Assembly: GCA_035762175.1 (NCBI GenBank)
Contig: DASTPP010000089.1
Span: forward strand, 1 to 32,396
Source: DASTPP01 sp035762175
GTDB taxonomy: Bacteria; Myxococcota_A; Polyangia; Polyangiales; Polyangiaceae
Direction: 5' to 3'
Length of the DNA: 32,396 bases
Shown here in pieces: positions 17,087 to 25,731 of the stretch. The notes beneath the pieces were generated by a model that did no database searches, was not told the origin of the DNA, and worked only from the letters and a program-made list of their open reading frames with translations. Positions within the stretch are counted from its first letter, which is position 1. Each line of letters starts with the position of its first letter. A program made the translations under genes and the position numbers.

Positions 17087-17222
17087 TCAGGTCGGTTCGG
17101 GCGGGGGCTCGAGCAGCACCAGATCGAGGCGTCCGAGGTGGGCGGGGTCGGCGATCACGTCGATGGCGGTGATGGCGCCGTCGTCGGCGAAGGTGAAGGC
17201 GAAGACGGCGCGGGGGCGCCCG
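17087..17222 (-). pseudogene. C-terminal remnant of an ECF41-type (SigJ-like) sigma factor
   Basis: About 45 codons read GRPRAVFAF...DDGAITAIDVIADPAHLGRLDL and then stop. This is the ending of ECF41-family sigma factors, whose SnoaL-like C-terminal domain finishes with an I-x-A-I-D-x-I-A-D-P-x-x-L-x-x-L-D-L pattern. The sigma-2, sigma-4 and most of the SnoaL-like domain are missing. The sequence runs straight into the opposite-strand carboxymuconolactone decarboxylase remnant at about 17222, so a deletion removed both 5' ends. There is no start codon or promoter, so it is non-functional. Confidence 0.65.
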
Positions 17223-17554
17223 CCCGGCACCCGCGCATGCTCAAGAAGGCGGGCGAGACCGACGAGCGGCTCTTTTCCGTGGCTGCTTGGCGTGACGCCC
17301 CGTATTTCAGCGAGGCCGAGCGGGCCGCGCTGGCCCTGACCGAGGCGGTCACCCGCCTGAGCGATCGGGCCGATCCGGTGCCCGACGAGGTCTGGGCCGA
17401 GGCCGCCCGCCACTACGACGAGCCTGCGCTCGCGGCCCTGCTCGTGGCCATCGCCGCCGTCAACGTCTGGAACCGCTTCAACGTCGCCACCCGGCAGGTG
17501 GCCGGCTCGGCGCGCGCCTGGGAGGGCCAGGCGGAGGGCCGAGGGCCGGGCTGA
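17223..17554 (+). pseudogene. C-terminal remnant of a carboxymuconolactone decarboxylase/AhpD-like protein
   Basis: From about H-P-R-M at 17228 the frame reads LKKAGETDERLFSVAAWR...FSEAERAALALTEAVTRLSD...VPDEVWAEAARHY...LLVAIAAVNVWNRFNVATRQVAG. This is the characteristic second half of CMD/AhpD-family proteins. The first half, including the Cys-containing CxxxH active-site segment, is missing. A short product could start at ATG 17237 (105 residues) but would lack the catalytic cysteines. The ECF41 sigma remnant abuts it head to head. ECF41 sigma factors are known to neighbour such genes, so the two remnants were probably a divergent pair before an internal deletion. Confidence 0.65.
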
Positions 17555-17921
17555 GGCGCGCGCCGGGCCGCGCGCCGCGCTCGGCGCGACGCCGCGTCGA
17601 GCCGCCGAGGCGAACCGGCGCCCGAGGGGACCCCCGCGGCGGCCGGAGCGCGACGGCCATCGTCGGGGCGCGGCGCACGCCGGCCGGGCGCGGCTCAAGC
17701 GCGGGCGAAGGTGTTGCGAATAAGCTCATGTTGGTATTTTTAACGAAAAAAGCCGTCATCGAACGAAGGCGCGGTGGTAGGGTCTGGGCCCACGGGTCGG
17801 CGGGCATGGCGGCGGCCGAGGCGACGGGGGGCGCGCCTTCGCGCCGCCGCGGGCGACGTCCGAGCTCTGCCGTCGGCGCGGGGCCGTGCGCGCCCGCTCC
17901 GAGCGGCCCCAGGAGGTACCC
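17555..17921. other. Intergenic region with AT-rich promoter candidate
   Basis: No convincing gene. The main feature is an AT-rich island at about 17712-17760 (TTGCGA at 17714, TATTTTTAAC at 17735) in otherwise extremely GC-rich sequence. It lies about 170-210 nt upstream of the lipoprotein start at 17922 and is the best place for its promoter. The -35/-10 spacing of 15 nt is short, so the exact hexamers are uncertain. Confidence 0.45.
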
Positions 17922-18770
17922 ATGGTCTCATTCAAGCGTCATTCTCTGCTCGCCGCGTCGCTGCTCGTCGCCGCCTGTTCGAACGCCGGCCCGCGCCCGG
18001 AAGGGCAGGGCGCCGAGCTGCAGTTCGACGGGGCGGGCTGGCACCTGCACGCTTCCGGCGGGGGCAGCGAGAGTGACGCCGCCGCCGGCACCGCGCCCGG
18101 CGTGCCCGGCACCGACACGGCCTCGCAGTGCATCTTCGAATACGAGGGCTGGAAGAAAGAGGGCCGCACCTGGCCCGGGTCGTACAACCCCGACCTCAAG
18201 ACCCCCGCCGACCTCGTCAAGGCCTGCAAGGCCATCACCACAACGTGCTCGCCGGCGCGCATCGGCGGGCACACGGGCGAGGTCTTGGCCCTGCTCGGCT
18301 GCGACCCCACGGCCGCGACCCCGACCATCGACCCCGACGTCGTCGCCTGCCTGAAGGGCCTCGGCCCGAAGCACATCATCTTGGACGGCTGCAAGCTCGC
18401 CACCACGGCGAAAGACAAGTGTACGCAGGCCCTCGCCAACGCCACGGGCGTGCCCGTCATCGCCGCCGACGTCTGCGTCTGGAGCGACCCGCCCAAGTAC
18501 TCGGCGCTCTCCGAAGAGGGCTCGTGGTGGAGCTACGGCCCGAAGGCCGGCGGGGGCGGCGCGGGCGGCGCGGGCGGCACGGGCGGGGGCGGCGCGGGCG
18601 GGGGCGGCGCGGGTGGCATGGGCGGCACGGGCGGGGGCGGCGGGGGCGGCACGGGTGGCGGCACGGGCGGCATGGGGGCGGGGGGCACGGGCGGCGGAAC
18701 CGGTGGCAGCGGCACCGGTGGCTCGGGCGACCCCTTGCCGGAGATCGGCGATAACGACGCGACGTTCTAG
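17922..18770 (+). CDS. Predicted lipoprotein with Gly/Thr/Ala-rich tail
   Basis: A 282-residue protein. ATG 17922 is preceded by a perfect AGGAGG (17911-17916) five bases upstream. Residues 1-19 form a lipoprotein signal (KRH, hydrophobic core, LVAAC with Cys19). The folded part (about 20-205) contains several cysteines (in SQCIFEYEG, VKACKAITTTCSP, LLGCDP, VACLKG, DGCKLA, DKCTQA and ADVCVW), suggesting disulfides outside the cytoplasm, and has an alpha/beta look. Residues about 207-268 are almost entirely Gly with Ala/Thr/Met, a low-complexity stalk common in myxobacterial surface lipoproteins. A short acidic end, PLPEIGDNDATF, follows. I do not recognise the folded domain. It probably sits at the cell surface. 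Confidence 0.85.
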   Translation: MVSFKRHSLLAASLLVAACSNAGPRPEGQGAELQFDGAGWHLHASGGGSESDAAAGTAPGVPGTDTASQCIFEYEGWKKEGRTWPGSYNPDLKTPADLVKACKAITTTCSPARIGGHTGEVLALLGCDPTAATPTIDPDVVACLKGLGPKHIILDGCKLATTAKDKCTQALANATGVPVIAADVCVWSDPPKYSALSEEGSWWSYGPKAGGGGAGGAGGTGGGGAGGGGAGGMGGTGGGGGGGTGGGTGGMGAGGTGGGTGGSGTGGSGDPLPEIGDNDATF

Positions 18771-19664
18771 CGGGCGGCCGGTCAAGGCCTCGGGCGCAGC
18801 GCGCCGCGCGTGCCGTCGGCGTGCTCGCTCGAGGTCGTGAGCTGTTCGACACTCTTGGCGAGCGAGGCCCCCTGCTCGGACTCTGCGTCGAGGGCCTTGG
18901 GCTCTGCGTCGAGCTTCGGTTCGACCGACTCGAAATCTATTTCTTTATCTGGGCTCGCCCGAGCCCTCGTCGCTGGTCTCGTTGCGATGAAGCGGCCCGA
19001 AGGCGGAGCGTTCGAGCGCGGGCGGGGGCCGCGTCGGGCACGCGCTCGGGCGTGTCCCTCGGAGAAGCATTCGAGCGGGGGGCCCTTTGGAAGGTGTCGT
19101 GGCCCCCGGCATGAACGGCGACGATGAGGGCGGCGAGGCAGAGCAAGAGATCGACAAGGAGCGACGACCTAAGGATCGACAAGGAGCGATGACCTAAGGC
19201 AGGCCCCTTCGTCGAAGTGTGCCTTGGTATGGGCGGCGGGGCGGTGGGCGCGAGGTCCGAGAGGGCCGGCGGGCTGGGCGCGGGCGATTCGAGCCGGGGC
19301 CTGCTCAAGGCAAGGCCTCGGCGCGGGCCCGAGATCACGTTCGTCTCTCGTCAACTTGAGAGGACGCACCCCGCGCGCCCGACAACGATTCGCGGCGCTC
19401 GAGGTCCAGGCCCCGTCGCTCGACTTCGGAGCGCTTAGGGTTGCTCGGCCCTCGGCGCCGCGCTACGCGGGTGGTCTCTGGCGAGCAAGGTGATAGGCCA
19501 GCCTACCTTGAATTACCCCCTCCCTCATGCCTTCGGGTCTTGGGGCGGGGGGGTAGAACCGATCTCGGGCGCTCTGCCTTGACACCTTCGCCGCGTCCAT
19601 GGCCCCCTTGCTTTCCGGCGCGTCGCGGCATCGGTCGTCGCGCGGCGCCGCCCTCGGCTAGCGC
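18771..19664. other. Long region without a supportable gene
   Basis: In 894 bp no frame on either strand has both a plausible start and a protein-like composition over more than about 60 residues. The minus-strand frame near 19085-19160 contains a hydrophobic run (SLLVDLLLCLAALIVAVHAG) that may be a fragment of a decayed membrane gene. A 25-bp tandem duplication sits at 19149-19198, and a slightly AT-rich patch (GAAATCTATTTCTTTATC) at 18929-18946. It precedes the kinase gene and should contain its promoter, but I cannot locate it. Confidence 0.5.
19149..19198. repeat. 25-bp tandem duplication
   Basis: The unit GATCGACAAGGAGCGA(C/T)GACCTAAG occurs at 19149-19173 and 19174-19198 with one mismatch. 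Confidence 0.8.
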
Positions 19665-22600
19665 ATGAGTACGCCACACCCAAGCGAGTCTTTTCTCGAG
19701 CCGAACGCCCCTGCCGAAGCGTCGCTCGAGACGGGCGCGTCTGGCGGGGCGGCGCCGGCGCCGAACGAGTCGACGGAGGCGCGTCCCGAGCCGAGTGCTC
19801 CGGCTGAGGCCGCGTCCGCGCCCCGCGCTGCTGCCGAGGCGGCGCCCAAGCCGAGGGCCTCGGCCGGGGGGGCGTCCTCGCTGAGCATTTCTTCCGAGCT
19901 GGCGGCCGAGCTGAGCGCCCTTGCCGAGGTGGTGTTCGCGCCGAGCGCCCTCGCTGCGGTGGCGTCTGCGCGGAGCGCTGCGGCTGAGGCGGCGTCTGCG
20001 CGGAGCGCCCCTGCCGAGGGGGCGCCCCCGCCGCGCGCTTCTGCCGAGGGGGTGCCCCCGGCGCGCGCTTCTACGGTCGTTACGCCGGCGCCGCGCGCTT
20101 CTACGGTCGTTACGCCGGCGCCACGCGCTTCTGCGGTCGCTACGCCTTCGCCGAGCGGGCCTGCGGTCGCTACGCCTTCGCCGAGCGGGTCTGTGGCGGC
20201 AGCGGCGCCGAGCGGGCCAGCGGCAGCGGCGCCGAACGGACCTGCGGCAGCGGCACCGAACGGGCCTGCGGCAGCGGCGCCGAGCGGGCCTGTGGCGTCG
20301 AGGCCGAGCGCGCCTGGGGCGGTGGCGTCGAGGCCGAGCGCGCCTGGGGCGGTGGCGCCGAGGTTGAGCGCGCCTGCTAAGGCGGCGCCCGCGCCGGGCG
20401 CGCCGGGCGGAGCGGGGGGGGTGGGCGTTTCGGGCGAGGGGGCGCGCGAGGCGGGCGGCGCGGGCGAGGCGGCGGGCGAGGCGGGGGGGGGCCGCAAGGT
20501 GTTGCTCGACCCCATCTCGGTCGGCGATGCGTTGCTCGAGCCCGTCTCGTCGGGCGAGGCGGCGCTCGAGACCATCTCGCTCGGCGAGGGGGCGCTCGAG
20601 CCCGTCCCGTTCAGTGAGGCGTCGTTCGCGTCGGTGTCGCTCAGCGAGGCGTCGTTCGCGCCCGCCTCTGCCGGCGGGGCGCCCTTCGAGGTCACCTCGT
20701 CGATGCTCGACGTGGGGCCGAGCGCGGCCGAGCTGCGGGCGCGCTCGCTCGTCGGCACGGTCATCTCGGGGCGCTACAACATTCGCGAGCTCATCGCCAT
20801 GGGGGGCATGGGCGCGGTCTACCTGGGCGAGCACATTCATCTGCACAAGCGCCTGGCCATCAAGGTGCTGCACCCCGAGACCGAGAACCTGCCCGACCTG
20901 GTCGAGCGCTTCCGGCGCGAGGCGCTGGTGGGCGCACACGCGCGGCACCCGAACGTGGCGGCCGCGACCGACTTCGGCACCCTCGAAGACGGCTCGTACT
21001 TTCTCGTGCTCGAGCACGTCAAGGGCGTCACGCTCGCCGAGGCGCTCGACGCGGGGCCGCTCGCGCCGCCGCGGGCGCTGCGCGTCGCGCGGCAGCTCGC
21101 CGACGCGCTCGAGTCGCTGCACGCGCGCGGCATCTTCCACCGCGACGTCAAGCCCCAGAACGTCATGCTGGTCGACCCGGCCGGCGCCGCCGAGGCCGCC
21201 GGGCAAGAGCCCGACTTCGTCAAGCTCATCGACTTCGGCCTCGCCACGGTCGAGCTCGACCGCCTGCCCTCGGTGCAGATGAGCGCGGTGACCGCGCCGC
21301 TGCCCGAGCGCATCACCGGCAGCGGCGCGATCTTCGGCACCATGGCCTACCTCGCGCCCGAGGCCGTGCTGGGCATGGACAACGTCGACGGCCGGGGCGA
21401 CCTCTACGCGCTCGGCGTCGTGCTCTACGAGATGCTCACCGGCGGGCGCCCCTTCGCGGGCGACACGCCGGCCGAGTTCATCGCGCAGCACGTCTACGCC
21501 GCCCCGCCGCCCTTCGCCGAGGTCGCCCCCGAGCTCAACCTGTCGCCCGAGCTCGAGCGCATCACGATGCGCCTGCTCGCGAAGAACCCGAACGAGCGCT
21601 ACCAGCGGGGGGCCGCCGTGTCCGCCGATCTCACGGCCGCGCTCGTCAAGACCTACGCCTCGGCGGCGAGCGAGATGACGGGGGCGCGAAGGCTGCCGCC
21701 CGCGCCCCCCTGGGCGCCGCGGACCTTGCCCCTGACGGCGGTGCCGCAGCTGCCGACGCCCGCCCCCGCCCCCGTGCCGCGGGCGCCGCGCACCATGCCG
21801 CTGACGGCGGTGCCCGCGCCGGGGCAGAAGCTGGCGACGCCCGCCGCGTCCGCCGCGCAGAGGGTGTCGACGCCCGCCGCGCAGAGGCTGCCGACGCCCT
21901 CGCCCACGCCGGGGCAAAGGGTGCCGACGCCCTCGCCGACGCCGGGGCCGAGGGCGATGACGCCGCCGCCCACGCCGGCGCGGACCTTGGCGACGCCGCC
22001 CACCTTCCCGTCGCACGATGTGGCCGCGCCTGCGACCGAGCCCTCCATCCCCGCGTCCCCGCCTGTGACCGAGCCCTCGCTGCCGGCGTCGCCGGCGTTG
22101 CCGCTACCCTTGAGCAACGTCCTGTCGACCCTGCCCCCCACCGTGCTGTCGCTGCCGGCGAGCCCGGGGGCGGAGGGGGCCCCGCCGGGGGGCCCGGCGC
22201 CGGGGCCGCCCGGGGCGCCGCCGCAGGCCGCCTGGCAGCCCGCGGTGGCGGCGGCGCCCGCCGGCCCGCCCCAAGCCCGCCCCGAGGCGCTCATCACGCC
22301 GCCGGCGCTGGCGACGCCTCGCGAAGTGCAGCCGCTCTTGGCGGAGGCGTTGCGCGGCCTGCGGCGGCCCTTCGGGCTGCCTTCGCCGACGCCGCTCGCG
22401 TACGCGGCGGCGTTCTTGCTGCCGGTGCTGGGGGCGCTGCTCTACATCGCCTTTTCGCGCGAGCCGAGCGAGCCTGCGAGCGCCGAGTCGGGCGCCGACA
22501 CCGCCCTCGTGCCCGGCGAGCAGGTGTCGGCCGACGTCCAGGTGCCCTCGGCGCGGGTGGCCGAGGCCGAGGCGCCCCCGGTGCGGGGGTCGGCGTCGGT

Positions 22601-23723
22601 TGTGGTGGCGCCGATCGCGCCCCCGAGCGCCAGCGCCCCGAGCGTCGAGGTGGCGAGCCCCGAGCGGCTGCGGGCGCAGGTCCGGCAGGCGGCCAAGTCG
22701 TACGCTTTCGAGAGCGGACGCCAGGGGCTGCTGGCCCTCGCCTCGACCGACCCCCCGTCGCTCGGCCGGCCCGACTTCGTGCGCGCGGCCTCCGACGTGG
22801 TCACGGGGGTCGAAGAGCTGGGCCCCCCCGGCTCGGACGAGCTCTTCGGCGCCCTCGCCGGCCGGCGCGCCGCCCCCTACGGCCTCGATCTGCTCTACGA
22901 GGTCGCGCGGCTGCACGGCGGGCGCAAGGCCGGCCGGCGCGCCGTCGACCTCTTGCGCAAGCCCGCCGTCCTGTCGTACGCCTCGCCCGCGCTGCGCGTC
23001 ACGTTCGCGCTGCGCGACGCCGACTGCGCCCGCAAAGAGCGCCTCGCCGAGCGCGCCGTGGCCGAGGGCGACGCCCGCACGCTCGAGCAGCTCCGGGCCT
23101 CGATCGGGGCCTGCGGAAAGCTCCCCGCGCTGCAGAAGGCCCAGAGCGAGCTCTTGCAAAAGCTCAGCACGAGGTTAGGGCGGCCCTCGATCCGGGGGTG
23201 GGGCCGGTCCGGGTCGGCGAGCGGGGGGGCGCGCGTGGGCGTGGGCGTGGGCGTGGGCGTGGGCGTGGGACGGCTCGGCCGGCGGGGGCGGCGCGGCGGC
23301 CAGTGGGGGCGCGCGCGGGCGTGGGCGCTTCGGCCGGGTCGGAGGCCGCGAGCAGGTGGGCGGCGTCGCGCGCGGGCGTGGGGCGTCGAGCGTGGCCTGC
23401 CAGGCGTGGGCCTGGCGGGCGGCGTCGCGTGCGCAGGCGTGGGTGCTTCCGGGCGGCGCGGCGCCCGAGGCGGGCGTCGCCGTGGCGGGGGGCACCCGAA
23501 GTTTTGCGTAAAGTCGCGAAGAGCGCCGAGTCGGTGTCGGTGTGCTACTCAATTCGGCGCCGGCGACTTTGCGACCTTTGTCCGACGTCTCCCGTGGGTC
23601 GGGTCTGCTCTCGGCGGGGGCGGGCGCCTACCTTCTGCTCTTGCCCGAAAGGGTCGCCGGCAAGGCGGCATGGCGCGGTCGAGGCTGCTGCTGGGGCTTG
23701 GCCTGGCGTCGCTTGGTGGGTAG
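19665..23723 (+). CDS. Membrane Ser/Thr protein kinase with long disordered N-terminus
   Basis: A frame of 1,352 codons from ATG 19665 (no clear Shine-Dalgarno). Residues 1-345 are low-complexity Ala/Pro/Ser with repeats such as STVVTPAPRA and GPAAAAPN. The Hanks-type kinase domain (about 370-660) has MGGMGAVYLG, K400 in AIK, HRDVKPQN (H492, D494), DFG (D523) and YLAPEA (562), so it should be active. A Pro/Thr linker leads to one membrane span (about 910-932). An extracytoplasmic helical domain (about 1000-1170) follows, of the kind that ends many myxobacterial kinases. Beyond about residue 1171 the frame turns into Gly/Arg-rich sequence with a (GTGGGC)n run, which looks like read-through into non-coding DNA. 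A later start at ATG 20703 (M347) is possible. It probably phosphorylates Thr residues read by the FHA proteins nearby. Confidence 0.92.
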   Translation: MSTPHPSESFLEPNAPAEASLETGASGGAAPAPNESTEARPEPSAPAEAASAPRAAAEAAPKPRASAGGASSLSISSELAAELSALAEVVFAPSALAAVASARSAAAEAASARSAPAEGAPPPRASAEGVPPARASTVVTPAPRASTVVTPAPRASAVATPSPSGPAVATPSPSGSVAAAAPSGPAAAAPNGPAAAAPNGPAAAAPSGPVASRPSAPGAVASRPSAPGAVAPRLSAPAKAAPAPGAPGGAGGVGVSGEGAREAGGAGEAAGEAGGGRKVLLDPISVGDALLEPVSSGEAALETISLGEGALEPVPFSEASFASVSLSEASFAPASAGGAPFEVTSSMLDVGPSAAELRARSLVGTVISGRYNIRELIAMGGMGAVYLGEHIHLHKRLAIKVLHPETENLPDLVERFRREALVGAHARHPNVAAATDFGTLEDGSYFLVLEHVKGVTLAEALDAGPLAPPRALRVARQLADALESLHARGIFHRDVKPQNVMLVDPAGAAEAAGQEPDFVKLIDFGLATVELDRLPSVQMSAVTAPLPERITGSGAIFGTMAYLAPEAVLGMDNVDGRGDLYALGVVLYEMLTGGRPFAGDTPAEFIAQHVYAAPPPFAEVAPELNLSPELERITMRLLAKNPNERYQRGAAVSADLTAALVKTYASAASEMTGARRLPPAPPWAPRTLPLTAVPQLPTPAPAPVPRAPRTMPLTAVPAPGQKLATPAASAAQRVSTPAAQRLPTPSPTPGQRVPTPSPTPGPRAMTPPPTPARTLATPPTFPSHDVAAPATEPSIPASPPVTEPSLPASPALPLPLSNVLSTLPPTVLSLPASPGAEGAPPGGPAPGPPGAPPQAAWQPAVAAAPAGPPQARPEALITPPALATPREVQPLLAEALRGLRRPFGLPSPTPLAYAAAFLLPVLGALLYIAFSREPSEPASAESGADTALVPGEQVSADVQVPSARVAEAEAPPVRGSASVVVAPIAPPSASAPSVEVASPERLRAQVRQAAKSYAFESGRQGLLALASTDPPSLGRPDFVRAASDVVTGVEELGPPGSDELFGALAGRRAAPYGLDLLYEVARLHGGRKAGRRAVDLLRKPAVLSYASPALRVTFALRDADCARKERLAERAVAEGDARTLEQLRASIGACGKLPALQKAQSELLQKLSTRLGRPSIRGWGRSGSASGGARVGVGVGVGVGVGRLGRRGRRGGQWGRARAWALRPGRRPRAGGRRRARAWGVERGLPGVGLAGGVACAGVGASGRRGARGGRRRGGGHPKFCVKSRRAPSRCRCATQFGAGDFATFVRRLPWVGSALGGGGRLPSALARKGRRQGGMARSRLLLGLGLASLGG
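23235..23270. repeat. Hexanucleotide repeat (GTGGGC)n
   Basis: Five perfect GTGGGC units (23235-23264) and one imperfect unit encode Val-Gly repeats in the odd C-terminal tail of the kinase frame. Unit gain or loss would keep the frame. Degenerate GCGTGGGC motifs continue to about 23460. Confidence 0.85.
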
Positions 23724-23814
23724 CGTGAGGGGCGTCATCGAGGGCGGGCGCTTCGGCCTGGGCACGAGCGCGCCGAAGCTTGCCCGAGGGCGGGCTCGAG
23801 CCCGAGGTTTGACC

Positions 23815-25731
23815 ATGTGGAAGCTGACCATCGAGAACGACGAGGGCGCCATCCGCGAGGTCGATCTCGTGCGCGAGGGCTACAGCGTCGGGCGCGATGG
23901 GGCGTGTGACATTTACCTGCCCGAGCGCAACGTGTCGCGGCGGCACGCGCGGCTCGAGCGCGACGGCGAGGGGCACTGGTGGCTGGTCGATCTCGGCGCC
24001 CCTTACGGCAGCTTCGTCAACGGCCGGCGCGTCGAGGGGCGGACACAGGTCGCGCCGGGCGATCTGATGCAAGTGGGCGATCACTGGCTGGGGCTCGTCG
24101 GCGACGGGGTGGTGCCCGAGGGCGAGGGGCCGGCGGCCGGGGGCGACGAGGCGAGCCCGGGGGGCGAGCGGCCCTCGCTGCCCTGGGGCGTGCGCGTCGA
24201 GCCCGATCGGCTCTTCGTGCTCGAGGGGCCCGACGGCGGGCGGCAGGTGCGGCTCGACGGGGCGCCGGTGCTCATCGGGGTCGGCGAGGGGGTGACGATA
24301 CGGCTGCCCGACGGGGTGGCGCCCGAGGGCGTGCACGCGCTGGTGAGGCCGCTGCCGCTGGGGCGCTACGAGCTGGTGCGTCGGGGCGAGGCGGTCAGGC
24401 TCTGGGCGCACATGCAGCCGACGGGGCGGGCGCTGCTCGACGACGGCGACCTCGTGCGCTTCGAGGCGGGGGGCAGCCAGGTGATGGCGATCCGCTTCGG
24501 CGCCGAGCGAAGGGTGCGCCATGGGGCGTTCGCTCTCTTCGACGAGCCGAGCCCGCGGCCTCCGTCGGGGCGGGGCCAGCGGCTCGACCCGGCCGCCTTG
24601 CCGCAGCCCGAGGCGATCGCGGCCGAGCTCGCGGCGCTGCCGCTGTGGTGGCGGCTCGAAGGCGAGAGCGTTTGGCCGAGGCCCGAAGGGTACCGCGCGC
24701 CGCCCTTGCGCTTCACCGACGTGACGAGCGAGCTGGCGGCGTCGCCGACCTTGCCCCCGCCCGACGGGGAGGCGTATGCCATGGCGGCGTCTTCGACGAA
24801 CGACGCGGGGCCCTCGGGCGAGCTGGCGCTTCCGACGAACGACGCGGGGGCGCCGAGCGAGCCGGCGGCGAGGGCGGCGGGCCCTTCGAGCGACCGGGAG
24901 GCGGTGAGCGCAGTGGGTTCTTCGAACGACCGGGAGGCGGTGAACGCGGCGGGGCCTTCGAGCGAGCCGGCGGTGAACGCGGCAGGGCCTGCGAGCGAGC
25001 CGGCGGCGAGCGCGGCGGGGCCTGCGAGCGACCGAGCGGCCGCGAGCGCGGCGGGGCCTGCGAGCGAGCCGGCGGCGAGCGCGGCGGGGCCTGCGAGCGA
25101 GCCGGCGGCGAGCGCGGCGGGGCCTGCGAGCGACCGAGCGGCAACGAGCGCGGCGGGGCCTGCGAGCGACCGAGCGGCAACGAGCGCGGCGGGGCCTGCG
25201 AGCGAGCCGGCAACGAGCGCGGCGGGGCCTGCGAGCGAGCCGGCGACAGAGCGCGCGGCGGGGCCGGGTGGCGCGGCGGTGGCGCCGCTCGGGCCGGGCG
25301 ACGAGGCGTCGGCGGCGCGGCGCCGGCGGGGGCGGCGCGAGGCGCTGGCGCTCGTGGCGGCGCTCCTGCTGGTGGGCGGGGCCTGGGCGCTGGTGCGCAC
25401 GGGCGGCGAGGCGCCGGCGGCGGGCGGTACGACGGCCGCGGGCCGGGCAGCCGACCGCAGCGCGGCGCCGGCGGCGGGCGTCGGCCCGGCGCATGACGAT
25501 CAGGGCGACTCGGGCGGCGTGGCGTCGGCCGCCGTCGCGGCGCCGCCGAGCGCGTCGGCCGCCGCGGCTCGCCCCTCGGCGTCGAGCGCGCCCCGCGGGG
25601 GGCCGTCGACGGCGGCGTCCCGCGGGGGGCCGCCGGCGCTGGGGCCAGCGAGCGCCAAGCGACCGCCCGTAGAGAGTGACGCTGCCCGTCTCGAACGATG
25701 CAAGTACCTGGGCCTACCCCGATGCAATTGA
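23815..25731 (+). CDS. FHA-domain membrane protein with two FHA-like domains and repeat linker
   Basis: A 638-residue protein starting at ATG 23815, with GAGG at 23804-23807 upstream. The first FHA domain (about 1-95) has GR (26-27), SRRH (41-44) and GSFVNG (65-70), the phosphothreonine-binding set. A second, FHA-like domain (about 135-225) keeps the strand pattern but lacks the SxxH and N residues (VHALVRPL in place), so it is probably degenerate. A conserved-looking segment near 260-305 has LPLWWRLEGESVWP. Residues about 354-480 are an Ala/Gly/Pro/Ser repeat, followed by one membrane span (about 508-528) and an Ala/Ser/Pro tail ending LERCKYLGLPRCN. It lies downstream of the Ser/Thr kinase and overlaps the next gene by 10 bp. 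It likely reads kinase phosphorylation at the inner membrane; this is inferred. Confidence 0.9.
   Translation: MWKLTIENDEGAIREVDLVREGYSVGRDGACDIYLPERNVSRRHARLERDGEGHWWLVDLGAPYGSFVNGRRVEGRTQVAPGDLMQVGDHWLGLVGDGVVPEGEGPAAGGDEASPGGERPSLPWGVRVEPDRLFVLEGPDGGRQVRLDGAPVLIGVGEGVTIRLPDGVAPEGVHALVRPLPLGRYELVRRGEAVRLWAHMQPTGRALLDDGDLVRFEAGGSQVMAIRFGAERRVRHGAFALFDEPSPRPPSGRGQRLDPAALPQPEAIAAELAALPLWWRLEGESVWPRPEGYRAPPLRFTDVTSELAASPTLPPPDGEAYAMAASSTNDAGPSGELALPTNDAGAPSEPAARAAGPSSDREAVSAVGSSNDREAVNAAGPSSEPAVNAAGPASEPAASAAGPASDRAAASAAGPASEPAASAAGPASEPAASAAGPASDRAATSAAGPASDRAATSAAGPASEPATSAAGPASEPATERAAGPGGAAVAPLGPGDEASAARRRRGRREALALVAALLLVGGAWALVRTGGEAPAAGGTTAAGRAADRSAAPAAGVGPAHDDQGDSGGVASAAVAAPPSASAAAARPSASSAPRGGPSTAASRGGPPALGPASAKRPPVESDAARLERCKYLGLPRCN
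24874..25254 (+). repeat. Coding minisatellite of mixed 33-bp and 36-bp units
   Basis: About eleven units begin AAGP or a variant. Units with Glu-Pro (AAGPASEPAAS) are 11 residues/33 bp; units with Asp-Arg (AAGPASDRAAAS) are 12 residues/36 bp. Their order is mixed. The first three or four units are diverged, while later ones are nearly identical at the DNA level, so the array has expanded recently from its 3' side. Confidence 0.85.

Noticed and set aside
18810..19338. Small genes in the gap before the kinase
   Set aside because: Several frames of 70-130 codons on both strands overlap one another, lack motifs and have inconsistent codon use; none stands out.
19503..22016. 837-codon minus-strand frame
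   Set aside because: Antisense to the kinase gene, with a run of Arg-rich low complexity mirroring the Ala/Pro repeats of the sense strand.
23545..25494. 649-codon minus-strand frame
   Set aside because: Antisense to the FHA gene; Arg/Pro repeats are the complement of the coding minisatellite.
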